From assembly GCF_023072615.1 (NCBI RefSeq), contig NZ_JAKNRW010000001.1, positions 310,001-374,000 of the forward strand: 64,000 nucleotides of DNA, written 5' to 3'. Positions 17,898-27,387 of this stretch are shown here, in pieces (position 1 is the first letter of the stretch; each line of letters opens with the position of its first letter). The notes under the pieces were generated by a model, which saw nothing but the letters and a program-made list of their open reading frames with translations, had not been told where the DNA came from and did not search any database. Source of the stretch: Pseudomonas violetae. Lineage in GTDB: Bacteria > Pseudomonadota > Gammaproteobacteria > Pseudomonadales > Pseudomonadaceae. The translations under genes were made by a program, and so were the position numbers.

Positions 17898-19442
17898 TCA
17901 GTGACCGAGGAACGCGTAGCCAAAACCGACCACCTTGGCGTCTTCGCCGTAGCCGCCCAAAAACGAAACACCGACCGGCAGGTTGCCCTTGATGGTGCCT
18001 GCCGGAACCGTGATCTCGGGAAACCCTGTGGCGGAGGCAATGTAAGACGACACGTAGGTATCACCGGCTGTGCAGACATAACTGTCATCGGTCACGCCGT
18101 GAACCACCGAGGCCGGACAGTTGATGGTCGCGAAGAACAGGCTGTCCACTTTGTTGTTCTTCATGACGTCCATCAGTTGCGCGCGTAACTGCGGGATCTT
18201 CCTGGAGAGGATGGAGATATACAGCGGCGAATCGGTGCTGCCGGTATTTGCGACGCTTTCCAGTCCGGCCAGGCGTGCCGGGTTCATCCCGTGCGGGGCG
18301 TTTTCAGCCTGATTTTTCCTGGCCAGGTCGAGAAACTGCTCAAGCGTTCGCGGCTGGCTTGGGTTAAGGGTGGCGAGGTAGCGTTCGAATTGCGGTTTGA
18401 ATTCGCTCTCTCCCACTGGGCCGAGCACATCGCTCCACAGGGTTTCAAAGGCTTTTGGCAGCTCGATGGCGACTACATGCGCACCGCGTTTGCCGAGGGT
18501 TTCCTGCGCCGATTTGAACACCGCATCCACCTCCGGGTTGGCGCCTTTGAAGTTGCTGATCACCCCAATGGTTTTGCCCTGTAGCGAGGAGCGGTTCAAC
18601 GCTAGCTCGAACTGTATGTTGTCTGTGGCCAGGTTCAGGGTCGCCGGGTCACGGCTGTCCTGGCCCTTGATTGCATCCAGCACGATGGCCTGATCCAGTA
18701 CGCTGTTGGTGATGACGCCGCCGGTGTCGAACGTGAGCGACAGCGGAATGATGCCGCTGCGACTGATCAACCCCAGCGACGGTCGAAAACCCACTGTGCC
18801 GGTCACGCTGGCCGGCGCGCGGATCGATCCGCTGGTATCCGAGCCAAGCGCAAAGGGTGCAAACGCAGCCGCCACCGAGGCGGCAGAACCGCTGCTGGAG
18901 CCCGAGGCATCACGCTTGGTATTTTTCGGATTCAGCGTCTGGCCGCCAAACGAGCTGTAGCCAAACCAGCCAAAGGACGCGGCCAGCTCTGACAGGTTGG
19001 CCTTGCCAAGGAGAATCGCTTGCCCGTCGATCAGCTTCTTGACGGCGAAGGCATCCTGGCTCGGCACGGATGAGCGCAACACGTAGGACCCGCCGGAGGT
19101 GACCATGCCGGCGGTATCAAAATTATCCTTCACCACGAACGGAATGCCGGCCAGCGCCGGGTACCTGGCCGCTGGGTTCTTCGCCCGTTCAGCGTCCCAC
19201 TTGCGCGCCTGATCGAGCGCCTGTTCATTGAGGGTCACCAGTGCATTGATGTGTTGGCCCTGGTGATTATTAGCCTGAACATTATCCAGATAGTGCTGCA
19301 CCAATTGCTCGGAACTGAGGGTACCGTTGTTCAATGCATGACGCATATCGGCGAGGGTCATGCGCTCGATACCGTCATCCGCCTGTGCACTTCCCGCCAG
19401 TAGCAAAAGCGAACACGCCACGAACTTTTTATTCAACTGCAT
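17898..19442 (-). CDS. Exported amidase-signature hydrolase
   Basis: This is an amidase of the Ser-cisSer-Lys family, hydrolysing an unknown amide. The start MQLNKKFVACSLLLLAGSAQA is a signal peptide cleaved before Asp-Asp, so it acts in the periplasm. Catalytic residues counted from ATG 19442 are Lys105 in VVKDN, the cis-Ser in the GSSSGS loop (about 183) and nucleophile Ser206 in TSGSIR. GGAG lies eight bases upstream of this ATG; a longer frame to 19502 lacks a signal sequence. It is last in line after the betaine importer on the same strand, 143 bp away. It may therefore release an importable amine from an amide, which is inference. Confidence 0.88.
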   Translation of the reverse strand: MQLNKKFVACSLLLLAGSAQADDGIERMTLADMRHALNNGTLSSEQLVQHYLDNVQANNHQGQHINALVTLNEQALDQARKWDAERAKNPAARYPALAGIPFVVKDNFDTAGMVTSGGSYVLRSSVPSQDAFAVKKLIDGQAILLGKANLSELAASFGWFGYSSFGGQTLNPKNTKRDASGSSSGSAASVAAAFAPFALGSDTSGSIRAPASVTGTVGFRPSLGLISRSGIIPLSLTFDTGGVITNSVLDQAIVLDAIKGQDSRDPATLNLATDNIQFELALNRSSLQGKTIGVISNFKGANPEVDAVFKSAQETLGKRGAHVVAIELPKAFETLWSDVLGPVGESEFKPQFERYLATLNPSQPRTLEQFLDLARKNQAENAPHGMNPARLAGLESVANTGSTDSPLYISILSRKIPQLRAQLMDVMKNNKVDSLFFATINCPASVVHGVTDDSYVCTAGDTYVSSYIASATGFPEITVPAGTIKGNLPVGVSFLGGYGEDAKVVGFGYAFLGH

Positions 19443-19585
19443 GGGTAATTCTCCGAGTGAGTACAGGCGAACGGAATAAGCTCGCACCTCATGTGAGTGC
19501 AAGGGAACAGGTCGAAGAAAGCGTTGAAAAAAAGGCCGGTGTTATGCTGCCGGCCCTAGAAGGTTATCGCCGCCCTGGGCAGCGC

Positions 19586-20479
19586 TTACAGCAACTTGTT
19601 CTTCTGCAAAAATTCCTTCGACACGCTCTCGATGGACTCACGGCCGACATCGACCCGGGAATTGAGGGCCGCAATGGTGTCGTCGTCCAGCGTCGATGAC
19701 AGTGCGTTGAGCAACTCACCAATCTTCGGATTCTCTTTGTAAACGTCGGTCCGGATCACAGGCGTCAGCGCGTAGCTGGGGAAGAAGCCTTTATCGTCTT
19801 TGAGCACGACAAATCCGAATGCCGGAATCCGTCCATCCGTCGACAGCACCAGGGCCAGATCGACCTGGCTGTCTCTCAGCGCCTGGTAGGTCAGCCCGCC
19901 GTCCATACGAACGATGTTCTTGCGCTCGAATTCAAACTTGTACGTCTCTTGAAGAGGACGCAGGCCATCAGGTCGGGAAAAGAATTCAGCGTTCGAGGCG
20001 AATTTATAGGATTTTCCTGTTTCAATCTTCTTTGCAAGATCGCTTATCGAGACAATGCCATCCTTCTCGGCCTCTTCCTTGCGCATAGCAAATGCGTAGG
20101 TGTTATTGGCCTTGGAAGGGTTCAACCAGGTGATGCCCTTCTGCGCGTCAAGCTCGCTGATCTTCTTGTACGTTTCGTCAGCGTCCAGCTTTTCCGTGAC
20201 TTTATTGTAAGTAATCAGAGAAGTACCGGTGTATTCCCAATACACATCGACCTGACCGTTCTCTTGCGCCGCGCGCAATACAGACGAACCCAGGTCCGGG
20301 CGTTTATCGACACTGTAGCCATTGGCGCGCAGCAGTTGAGCGGTCATCTCGGCAACCAGTTGCTGTTCAGTGAACTTCTTGCCGCCAACCACAATCGTGC
20401 TGTTGGCAGAAGCACTGCCCACGACACCTGAAAGAAGACTCAGGCTAAAGATCAGACTGGCTAGGATTCGATAAATCAT
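19586..20479 (-). CDS. opuCC: Betaine-type binding protein, OpuCC/OsmX-like
   Basis: This is the substrate-binding protein of the second quaternary-amine importer in the window. A signal peptide (hydrophobic MIYRILASLIFSLSLLSGVVGSASA by composition) precedes an OpuAC-type domain. It contains VGGKKFTEQQLVAEMTAQLL, VDVYWEYTGTSL, LNPSKANNTYAFAMR and QVDLALVLSTDGRIPA. No lipobox is seen, so it is free in the periplasm. I chose ATG 20479, with AGGTG five bases upstream, because residues before it do not fit a signal peptide. It is fourth in the operon permease-ATPase-permease-binding protein, the OpuC/Osm gene order. Confidence 0.9.
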   Translation of the reverse strand: MIYRILASLIFSLSLLSGVVGSASANSTIVVGGKKFTEQQLVAEMTAQLLRANGYSVDKRPDLGSSVLRAAQENGQVDVYWEYTGTSLITYNKVTEKLDADETYKKISELDAQKGITWLNPSKANNTYAFAMRKEEAEKDGIVSISDLAKKIETGKSYKFASNAEFFSRPDGLRPLQETYKFEFERKNIVRMDGGLTYQALRDSQVDLALVLSTDGRIPAFGFVVLKDDKGFFPSYALTPVIRTDVYKENPKIGELLNALSSTLDDDTIAALNSRVDVGRESIESVSKEFLQKNKLL

Positions 20480-20520
20480 CGTGCACCTCATATTATTGGT
20501 TTTGTCTATGGACTTCAGAT

Positions 20521-21189
20521 TCATTCACGCCCGGCCAACCTCAAGCCCCGTGACACTGCAATGTTTTGAATCAAACCGCAGCCCAGATCGACTGCGATCG
20601 CCAACAGCGCGGTCGCTGCTGCACCGGCCAGCATCATGCCGAAGTCATTCAAGTCGATCCCGGTAAAGATCAACTCGCCCAGCCCGCCGCCACCGACCAG
20701 GAAAGCCAGAGGCGCGGTACCGACGTTGATCGCCAGTGCCGTGCGGATGCCCGCGAAAATCACGTTCATCGCATTCGGAATTTCGACTTTCCACAGCGTT
20801 TCGTGAGGCGTCATGCCCATGGCCTCAGCAGCTTCGACCAAGTGCTGCGGCACCGCGCGCAAGCCTTCATAGGTGTTGACCGCCACGGGTAACAACGTCG
20901 CGACAAACAAACCGATGATGGCCGCGCCGCTGCCGACGCCAATGAAGCTCATGGCCAACGCCAACAACGCCAGCTTGGGGATCGCCTGCCCGACATTGAG
21001 GACCTGCATGCTGGCCATGGCGTAACGCTGGTTTGCCGGACGGCTCATCCAGACGCCCAACGGCAACGCGATGACCAGGGCCAGGACCCCGCTGACCGCC
21101 ACGATCTGCATATGTTGGACCGTCAGGTAGCTGATGTCGCTCCAATAGAACTGGAGCCCCTCCCAAAATCTGCTCAGTAAGTCAGACAT
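20521..21189 (-). CDS. Betaine-type ABC permease, OpuCB/D-like
   Basis: This is a five- to six-helix importer permease of 222 residues with the EAA loop EAAEAMGMTPHETLWKVEIPNAMNVI. VGGGGLGELIFTGIDLNDFGMMLAGA is typical of the C-terminal end of OpuCB/OsmW-type proteins. It pairs with the second permease at 22187-22876 to form the transmembrane channel. It starts two bases after the ATPase gene ends, so it is co-transcribed. Confidence 0.9.
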   Translation of the reverse strand: MSDLLSRFWEGLQFYWSDISYLTVQHMQIVAVSGVLALVIALPLGVWMSRPANQRYAMASMQVLNVGQAIPKLALLALAMSFIGVGSGAAIIGLFVATLLPVAVNTYEGLRAVPQHLVEAAEAMGMTPHETLWKVEIPNAMNVIFAGIRTALAINVGTAPLAFLVGGGGLGELIFTGIDLNDFGMMLAGAAATALLAIAVDLGCGLIQNIAVSRGLRLAGRE

Positions 21190-21191
21190 CG

Positions 21192-22190
21192 TTAGTGCAC
21201 CACCGGCGTAATGTTTTCAACAAGTCGCGCCAGGATGTCGGCCTGGTGGACATAGCCAATAAAGCGTCCGTCGTTGTCGTTGCATAACGCCCAGTCCTGG
21301 CCGCGCCCCAGCAGTTGCGAGAGCACCTGGCGCAGGTCATCGCCAGGCTTGACGATCAGGTGTGTGTGCGAAATCACGCCGCTGTTGCCGCCAACGATCT
21401 GCATATGTTCCCGTGGCGGGACCTTGCTGGCGACGTCCGCCGCACGCAGCAGACGCAAGCGTTTCATGATCCGGTCGCCCCCCATGAAGTTCGCCACGAA
21501 CTCGCTATTGGGCCGGGCCAGCAGATCATCCGAGCTACCGAACTGCTGAATTTTCCCGTTGTGGAACAGCGCGACACAATCCGCCATCTTCACCGCTTCA
21601 TCAATGTCGTGACTGACAAACAGCACGGTCTTGTTGACGAGGCGCTGGATGCGCATGAACTCGTCTTGGATCACTTCCCGGTTGATCGGGTCGATCGCAC
21701 CAAAGGGCTCGTCCATCAACATCACCGGCGGATCCGCTGCCAGGGCCCGAGCCACCCCTACTCGCTGCTGTTGGCCACCCGACAGTTCGCACGGGTAACG
21801 CTTGAGGAATTTGGACGGATCCAACGCGACCACTTCCAGCAACTCAGCGGCGCGCTTGCGGCTCTTGGTTTTGTCCCATCCGAGAAGATTAGGGACGACG
21901 CAAATGTTTTCCTCGACGGTCATATTCGGGAACAAACCGACTTGCTGGATCACGTAACCGATGGAGCGTTTGAGGGTGACGCTGTCCAATTCGGACGTAT
22001 CGCGACCACCAATTCTGATAGTTCCTGACGTGGGAGTTATCAGTCGGTTGATCATTTTCAGCGTCGTAGTTTTACCGCAGCCCGACGGCCCAAGCAGTAC
22101 GCAGATTTGTCCCTCTTCAACGTTGAATGAGACATCTTCTACTGCAGTGATTGAGCCAAATTTCTTGTTTAAGTTTTCGATCTGGATCAC
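21192..22190 (-). CDS. opuCA: Betaine-type ABC ATPase with CBS domains
   Basis: This is the energising subunit of the OpuC-type importer. Walker A is GPSGCGKTT, Q-loop VIQQVGLFP, signature LSGGQQQRVGVARAL, Walker B VMLMDEPFGAID, and the switch region FVSHDIDEAV. A C-terminal pair of CBS-like segments follows (MQIVGGNSGVISHTHLIVKPGD; GYVHQADILARLVENI), which in OpuCA-type proteins senses ionic strength. It overlaps the upstream permease gene by 4 bp (ATGA). Confidence 0.92.
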   Translation of the reverse strand: MIQIENLNKKFGSITAVEDVSFNVEEGQICVLLGPSGCGKTTTLKMINRLITPTSGTIRIGGRDTSELDSVTLKRSIGYVIQQVGLFPNMTVEENICVVPNLLGWDKTKSRKRAAELLEVVALDPSKFLKRYPCELSGGQQQRVGVARALAADPPVMLMDEPFGAIDPINREVIQDEFMRIQRLVNKTVLFVSHDIDEAVKMADCVALFHNGKIQQFGSSDDLLARPNSEFVANFMGGDRIMKRLRLLRAADVASKVPPREHMQIVGGNSGVISHTHLIVKPGDDLRQVLSQLLGRGQDWALCNDNDGRFIGYVHQADILARLVENITPVVH

Positions 22191-22876
22191 GTCGTAGCTT
22201 CCTTCATTCGGCCAGTGGCCACTTTGTTCTTGTTCAGGCCTTTTGGCGTCAGGAGGCGCTGCAAACCGTACAATGCATAATCGGCTGCAATGGCGATAAC
22301 ACTGATGACGATCGCGCCGGCTAACAGCTGCCGGGTATCCGATTGAGCGATGCCGCGAATGATCAGACTGCCTAGGCCGCCGGCGCCGATGTAGGCCGCG
22401 ATGGCCGCGATGCCGATGTTGATGACGGTCGCCATCCTGACACCTGCCATGATCAGCGGGACCGCGATCGGCAGCTCAACCTTGCGCAGCCGTTGCCAGG
22501 TCGACATGCCCATCCCGATCGCCGCTTCGCGCAAGGCAGGATCGATATTGGAGATCGCGGTGGTGGTGTTGCGGATAATGGGCAGTTGGGAGTAGAGAAA
22601 CAGCGCAATGACCGCTGGCACGAAACCGATCCCATAGCCAATCAAGGACAGGGCCGGGATCATGAGCCCGAACAGGGCGGCAGAGGGTATGGTCATCAGC
22701 ACAGCGGCGAAGGCCAGGACCCAACGGCGCGCTCTAGGGTGCTGGGATATCGCGATCCCGACAGGCACGCCGGTCAGAATCGCTAAACCCACCGCAACCG
22801 ACACGATGAGAAGGTGCTGTCCGAGTAGCAGGCTGATCAGCCCGCCGTTTTCCAGAATGAAACTCAAGGTTTCCAT
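22187..22876 (-). CDS. Betaine-type ABC permease, first gene of operon
   Basis: This is a hydrophobic importer permease of 229 residues with EAA loop EAAIGMGMSTWQRLRKVELPIAVPLIMAG and several transmembrane helices. It is homologous to the other permease of the system. It is the promoter-proximal gene; the 344-bp gap upstream should hold the promoter. Whether it is the OpuCB or OpuCD counterpart cannot be fixed from sequence alone. Confidence 0.9.
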   Translation of the reverse strand: METLSFILENGGLISLLLGQHLLIVSVAVGLAILTGVPVGIAISQHPRARRWVLAFAAVLMTIPSAALFGLMIPALSLIGYGIGFVPAVIALFLYSQLPIIRNTTTAISNIDPALREAAIGMGMSTWQRLRKVELPIAVPLIMAGVRMATVINIGIAAIAAYIGAGGLGSLIIRGIAQSDTRQLLAGAIVISVIAIAADYALYGLQRLLTPKGLNKNKVATGRMKEATT

Positions 22877-23220
22877 GGTTGTTATGCCTTCTGTACGTCA
22901 TTGTTTTTTTTGCCGGCTGTGCATCTGGAGTGGACGCCGGATTTGTAATTAACCTTACCTCTCTCCAGAGCGGAGCCTGAGCATTGAGTTCGACGATATC
23001 TATCAAAAAATCGACGTCACGAAAACAGCCAGCATGCGCTGCCGGGTCAAGGCTCAAGTGAATAAGGAAAAATACAGGATCGCCAATTTATCAGGGCCTG
23101 CAAGTGCGCACCTGCCCTCGATCCAAGTCATTAGCTTACTATGCGGTTTGCCGAGCGGGATTAGCTCAGGGGATTGCCGGCGGATTTGCGTCTAATCGCC
23201 AATGCGCCCAGTGATTGCAT
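22877..23220. other. Promoter region of the OpuC-type operon
   Basis: 344 bases between the first permease gene and the end of the GlxA-type regulator gene, both on the minus strand. I find no gene and no convincing stem-loop terminator. An AT-rich portion at 23050-23100 could hold promoter elements, but none is clear enough to place. Confidence 0.4.
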
Positions 23221-24216
23221 TTAGGAGTGAGCATCATCAAATTTCCGCCGCTCTTCTCCAGGAGTGCATCCCCAGACCCGACGGTAAGCGGCGCCCAGAT
23301 GAGACGCAGAGACGAACCCGCAGCTATAGGCAATGGAAGCAATGGGTTGGGTGCTCTCACGCAGCAGTCGGCGTGCTTCGTTAAGCCTAAGTTCCAGATA
23401 AAATTTCTTCGGCGTCATTCCGAAATGCTGATGCCACAGCCTCTCGAGTTGACGATGGGACAGATTGCACCGATCGGCGATTTTTTCGATGCTGACGATG
23501 TTCTCCAGATTGTCCTCCATGAAGGCTATGGCCGCCGTCAGCCTGCGATCGTGAATACCGAATCGCCACTGAATAGACATCCGCTGATGTTCCTCCGGCG
23601 CCCTTATCCTGGCGTGCAGGAATTGCTCGGCGATGCTCGCGGCAAGTTGATTACCGAAATCAAGGGCGATTTGCGCCAGCATGAGGTCGATGGCCGCAGT
23701 CCCTCCGGCACACGTCCAGCGGTTGCCATGGTTGACGTACAGTTCCTTGGTGACTTCGATCGTGGGGAATTCCTCCGAAAATTGACCGATCGACTCCCAA
23801 TGCAAGGTGCAGCGCTTCCCCTCCAGCAATCCGGCGCGCGCAAGAATGAACGTCCCAGTGCTCAATGCGCCGACGGTTATCCCTCGGGACGCTGCGCGCT
23901 GCAGGAAACGCAGTATTTTCGGTGGTTTCTGATGTTCGATGTCCAGGCTCGCCACGACAAAAACGCGATCCAGTTCCGGAGCCTGATCAATTGGCACGGT
24001 CTGGATCTCGATGCCACTGCTGGAACTGACCGGTCCACCCGCTTCCGTGAGCAGGGTCCACTCATAAAGCGTCTTGCCGGACAGCCGATTGGCCGCACGC
24101 AGAGGCTCGCTGGCACCCGCCAAGGCCATCATGGAGAACTGAGGGAGAATGAGCAGCCCGATTCGCTTGGTTGGGTAGCTATTCACAGACGTCGCTGATT
24201 CGCTGGGGGCAGCCAT
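23221..24216 (-). CDS. GlxA/GbdR-type AraC-family regulator
   Basis: This is an activator with an N-terminal DJ-1/PfpI-like amidotransferase-fold domain (IGLLILPQFSMMALAGASEPLRAANRL, GALSTGTFILARAGLLEG, WESIGQFSEEFP) and a C-terminal AraC helix-turn-helix pair (IVSIEKIADRCNLSHRQLERLWHQHFG; PIASIAYSCGFVSASHLGAAYRRVWG). Pseudomonas regulators of this layout (GbdR, CdhR, SouR) control glycine betaine, carnitine and sarcosine use. A role over the adjacent betaine-type importer and hydrolases is likely, although the true ligand is unknown. The sensing Cys often found in PfpI proteins is not at the expected elbow (LSTGTF), as is usual for regulators. Confidence 0.88.
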   Translation of the reverse strand: MAAPSESATSVNSYPTKRIGLLILPQFSMMALAGASEPLRAANRLSGKTLYEWTLLTEAGGPVSSSSGIEIQTVPIDQAPELDRVFVVASLDIEHQKPPKILRFLQRAASRGITVGALSTGTFILARAGLLEGKRCTLHWESIGQFSEEFPTIEVTKELYVNHGNRWTCAGGTAAIDLMLAQIALDFGNQLAASIAEQFLHARIRAPEEHQRMSIQWRFGIHDRRLTAAIAFMEDNLENIVSIEKIADRCNLSHRQLERLWHQHFGMTPKKFYLELRLNEARRLLRESTQPIASIAYSCGFVSASHLGAAYRRVWGCTPGEERRKFDDAHS

Positions 24217-24465
24217 CGCCAGATCCTTTCATGGGTGGTTGCAGCCGTTCAATTGAACAGCTTAGGCCAGCCCGAGGGAGTGGCTTTAGGTACACCATGT
24301 TAGGGGTTGGGCACGCATTCAGCCAGATTGAATCGTTGAGATAGCGAACGCGACAGGCCGAAGCGTTGCGACAAATCTAAATGACGGAGGGATGTACCCC
24401 CGCGACACTTGAAAATCGCTGCGAGACCTCGGTGCCCGAGGTCGCGCAGGATGATGACGAGTGGA

Positions 24466-25440
24466 TCAGCCGCGCGCGCGGATGGCGTCATCGATGCTCT
24501 GGATCATCGACTTGAACACTGGGCTGTCGACCTGATTCTGTTGGCCGTGTTGCATGTGCGAGATGATCAGCGCGCTCGGGCCTGCATCACCCGGATAGTT
24601 CTGGTGCAGACGAACAGACTCTGACGGCATATGCAGGGTGTTGTCGGCGCCATGGATGATCAGCGCAGGCGGGAAGCCTTTTGCACCTTCGATGGACTGC
24701 TCCGGGTCATACGCCACATACGACTTGTAGGACTTCGCCGTCACGTTGGTGCAGCCTGGCCAACGGTCCGCGCCGCCAGCTTCAGTGTAGCCGCCCAGTT
24801 GCTGATCAACATAAGCCTGTGTTTCAGGATCCAGAGGATAGTAGCCGAGACGGGTCGCATCAGTCCCGGTATCGAACGGAGGGATCGGTGCGTCATCCGC
24901 GAGTTTCTGAATGGCTGCATCAGCCGCATCCTTGTCTGCACGCAAGGCTTGCAGCTTGCGGATGTTGGTGTAGCTCATCGGCACCCAGAAACGGATCTGT
25001 TCACCGCCGGCCGCGGCAAGTTCCGCCACTGCACCGAGGCTTGCCACCGAGCCCATCGCCCACGATGCAACCACCGGCATCTCACCGAAATTCTCCCGCG
25101 CCCATTCAACGGCACCGAGCACTTCATCCTTCTGGTCTTCCAGAATGACGTTAGTGATGACCAGGTCGCCGGACTCAATGGTGTTGCGGATGTACTTGTT
25201 GGAGAAAAAGCCTGCTACGTCGTAGGTCATGACGCGATAACCACGAGCTGCCAATGCGCGACCGAACAGCTGGCCGTACATTGTCACCCCGCCGGTGAAA
25301 CCGGAGTTGAAAATGACCGGTGGCAATTTTTTTGACGCAGCGTCGAGTTGTTCTGGCTGAAATACCGTGCCTTTAAGGCTCAGGGTTTCATCGCCGTACT
25401 TGACGGTGAAGTTGATTTCTTTTGTTGTAATAGACGTCAT
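24466..25440 (-). CDS. Alpha/beta hydrolase with Ala at nucleophile position
   Basis: This has a canonical alpha/beta-hydrolase outline: PVIFNSGFTGG as oxyanion strand, YRVMTYDVAGFF, a nucleophile elbow, an acid in IIHGADNTLHMP, and a C-terminal His in SHMQHGQQ. The elbow, usually G-x-S-x-G (often GWSMG), reads S126-W-A128-M-G-S131, so the nucleophile serine is replaced by Ala128. Either a neighbouring Ser acts or the protein is a non-hydrolytic relative. It lacks a signal peptide, so it is cytoplasmic. It is followed by the regulator gene and preceded after 35 bp by the amidohydrolase gene on the same strand, suggesting one transcript. The substrate is unknown. Confidence 0.8.
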   Translation of the reverse strand: MTSITTKEINFTVKYGDETLSLKGTVFQPEQLDAASKKLPPVIFNSGFTGGVTMYGQLFGRALAARGYRVMTYDVAGFFSNKYIRNTIESGDLVITNVILEDQKDEVLGAVEWARENFGEMPVVASWAMGSVASLGAVAELAAAGGEQIRFWVPMSYTNIRKLQALRADKDAADAAIQKLADDAPIPPFDTGTDATRLGYYPLDPETQAYVDQQLGGYTEAGGADRWPGCTNVTAKSYKSYVAYDPEQSIEGAKGFPPALIIHGADNTLHMPSESVRLHQNYPGDAGPSALIISHMQHGQQNQVDSPVFKSMIQSIDDAIRARG

Positions 25441-25475
25441 TGCTGGTTATCTCGAAGTGGGAGCGTGGGCGTAGA

Positions 25476-26369
25476 TCAACTTACCAATTGGCCAGATGCT
25501 CCTCGGAGAAGTTGGCCAACAGGAATTAGGGTTTCTTTGGAAACATTGTTTGCAACGGCATCAACAAAGTTGAAGGCCTTACTCAAATCAAACAGATCGG
25601 AGTACGGCGCACCCTGGTTGTCAGTGCCGACATGAGGTGCATCGGTGGCCTCCAGAAGGATTTTGTCCGCGCCGACCGCGCAAACGATCTGCGTCACGAA
25701 ACGGGCAGTTTCCTCGGGATGAACAGAGGTGCGATAGCCAGGGCCTTTGAACCACACATTGCCTCGGTCTCTCGCTTCAGCCAGTAGCGCGATGTAAGCC
25801 GGCTCTGTAATGTCTCGCTTGCGGTGACAGGTGCCCAGATGATCGATGATGACCCGCACATCACGTGGGATCTGGCGCAATACACAAAGATTCGTCTCGG
25901 CTTCTTTCGCGTAAATGTGCAGATGCTGGTGCGGCAGGAGGCGACTATAAAATGCCGACCATTGCCCATCACAGAACTGCGTATCGGCAACCGTTTCAGG
26001 CCTTGCATCGTGCAGGACGATTCGAGCGCCTATCACCTGCGGGTGCGAGAGACGTTCCTGGGTGGCGTAAGCCGGTTCTGCCTTGATCGTCCCCACCAGT
26101 TTGACGCACCCATAGCGCAGCGGGTCTGTTGTCTGGAGGCTCTTGAGCTCCTCAAAGGAAGCGAACACGTTTTCTGAATCCGGCAGGATACTGAGATGGA
26201 CATTATTGATGAGCGTCGGGGTAATGCCGGCGTCGATCAATGTATCCAGATAAGCCGTCAGCGGATGCGGCTGGGGCAACGTATAAGGGAGCGAACCGGC
26301 CACCCGGCGCAGATCTTCCGAAGTATAAAAATGAACGTGACTGTCTATTCTTTTGATCAGCGGCAGCAT
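25476..26369 (-). CDS. Amidohydrolase-2 family metal-dependent hydrolase
   Basis: This is a TIM-barrel amidohydrolase (lactonase, decarboxylase or related activity). The metal motif HxH appears as RIDSHVHFYT near the start. VIIDHLGTCH gives the barrel His, and LLEATDAPHVGTDN gives the conserved Asp at strand 8. Length, 297 residues, suits the compact amidohydrolase-2 type. It is the first gene of the minus-strand set that includes the alpha/beta hydrolase, so the two may act in sequence on a lactone- or amide-containing compound (inference). Confidence 0.85.
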   Translation of the reverse strand: MLPLIKRIDSHVHFYTSEDLRRVAGSLPYTLPQPHPLTAYLDTLIDAGITPTLINNVHLSILPDSENVFASFEELKSLQTTDPLRYGCVKLVGTIKAEPAYATQERLSHPQVIGARIVLHDARPETVADTQFCDGQWSAFYSRLLPHQHLHIYAKEAETNLCVLRQIPRDVRVIIDHLGTCHRKRDITEPAYIALLAEARDRGNVWFKGPGYRTSVHPEETARFVTQIVCAVGADKILLEATDAPHVGTDNQGAPYSDLFDLSKAFNFVDAVANNVSKETLIPVGQLLRGASGQLVS

Positions 26370-27387
26370 GATTATCGTTTCCTGCTTTTGTGCGAAAACA
26401 ATAATCTTCGTCAGCGCTTAATCGCTCCCGCCAACTCGACGTGTAGTATCAAAATTTCGCCATGTACGCTTTTATGAGCAAGGAAGATTCGGGAGTAATC
26501 GCTCGGATTTGAATCGCCGAGTAGGCTCTTGGGTAGCTCTGCTGCAGCATCTGCTGGATTTTGAAGTCGCCGAACTGATGCTTCGGCCAACCGATTGGTT
26601 AGCGGTTCGTACGGGTAATGGCGAAATTTTGTTGTCGTGACAGTTGAGGAAACTGTAGGGGGTTAGCTAGCGATAAGCCTGAGAACCCAGCGGGGTGACA
26701 GACCGTTGCTGGGAGAGTGCCTGAGCCGCTGACGCCGAATTGACCCAGTTGCCGAGATGTCACTGACCCAGTCTGATTCCTTGCGAACCATTGTCTGTAC
26801 TGGATTTTCTGTACTGGATTTGTGCCGGTTGGAGGGAGGGTCAGTTTTCAGTCGGCAGAACAGCCTTATCGCCCGAAAATCTAGAGTTGAGAAGGCCAAA
26901 TGGTGGCCTGCAGGAGATGGGGACGAAAAAACCACCAAGCTATTTGCGGACAATTTTCAGTATCTGATCGTGAATGATTCCAGAGTCATATTCGTGAAGC
27001 TGCCTGGCATAATCCATCGTCTGTACCATGCCTTTGAGCTGAAGACCAATCACGGGTTCTTGGTGACGATCTATTCGCTGGACTTCATAGATCGAGGATT
27101 TCCTTCGAGTCAAGCGACGCCTTAGCTGAGTGGTGGAGATTCGGGCTTAGCGCCCCAGGAGCTTCAAGCGATCTGCGGTTTTCTTGTCTACAGGCACTGC
27201 CTCAACGAGGCCGTGATCGTTGGCTGTGCGCTTTATAAAGGTGCGTTACTTTCGGAAGGAGTGGTTTTTCCATCGGACATCCGACGCCGCGACGGATTCT
27301 CGATCGTCGGAGCTCCATTGTGCTTGCGCTCGGCGAATTTGCTGTTTTAGATAAAAAAACTATCTGAAATCAATAATTTGCATGCTT
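26370..27387. other. Gene-poor junction with degenerate mobile-element debris
   Basis: No supported gene. The plus-strand frame 26757-27125 contains AKWWPAGDGDEKTTKLFADNFQ-like text but has no ribosome binding site and begins inside IS-like sequence. The segment 26735-26773 (GCCGAATTGACCCAG, CACTGACCCAGTC) resembles 13391-13445, and GGGTCAGTTTTCAGTCGGC at 26838-26856 looks like an element end. A 14-bp near-perfect tandem repeat (CTGTACTGGATTTT) sits at 26795-26822. Composition shifts to AT-rich toward 27.3 kb. This is the join between the metabolic and the conjugative parts. Confidence 0.45.

Noticed and set aside
26757..27125. Coding gene in the junction
   Set aside because: Frame begins inside IS-like sequence, no ribosome binding site, no recognised domain.
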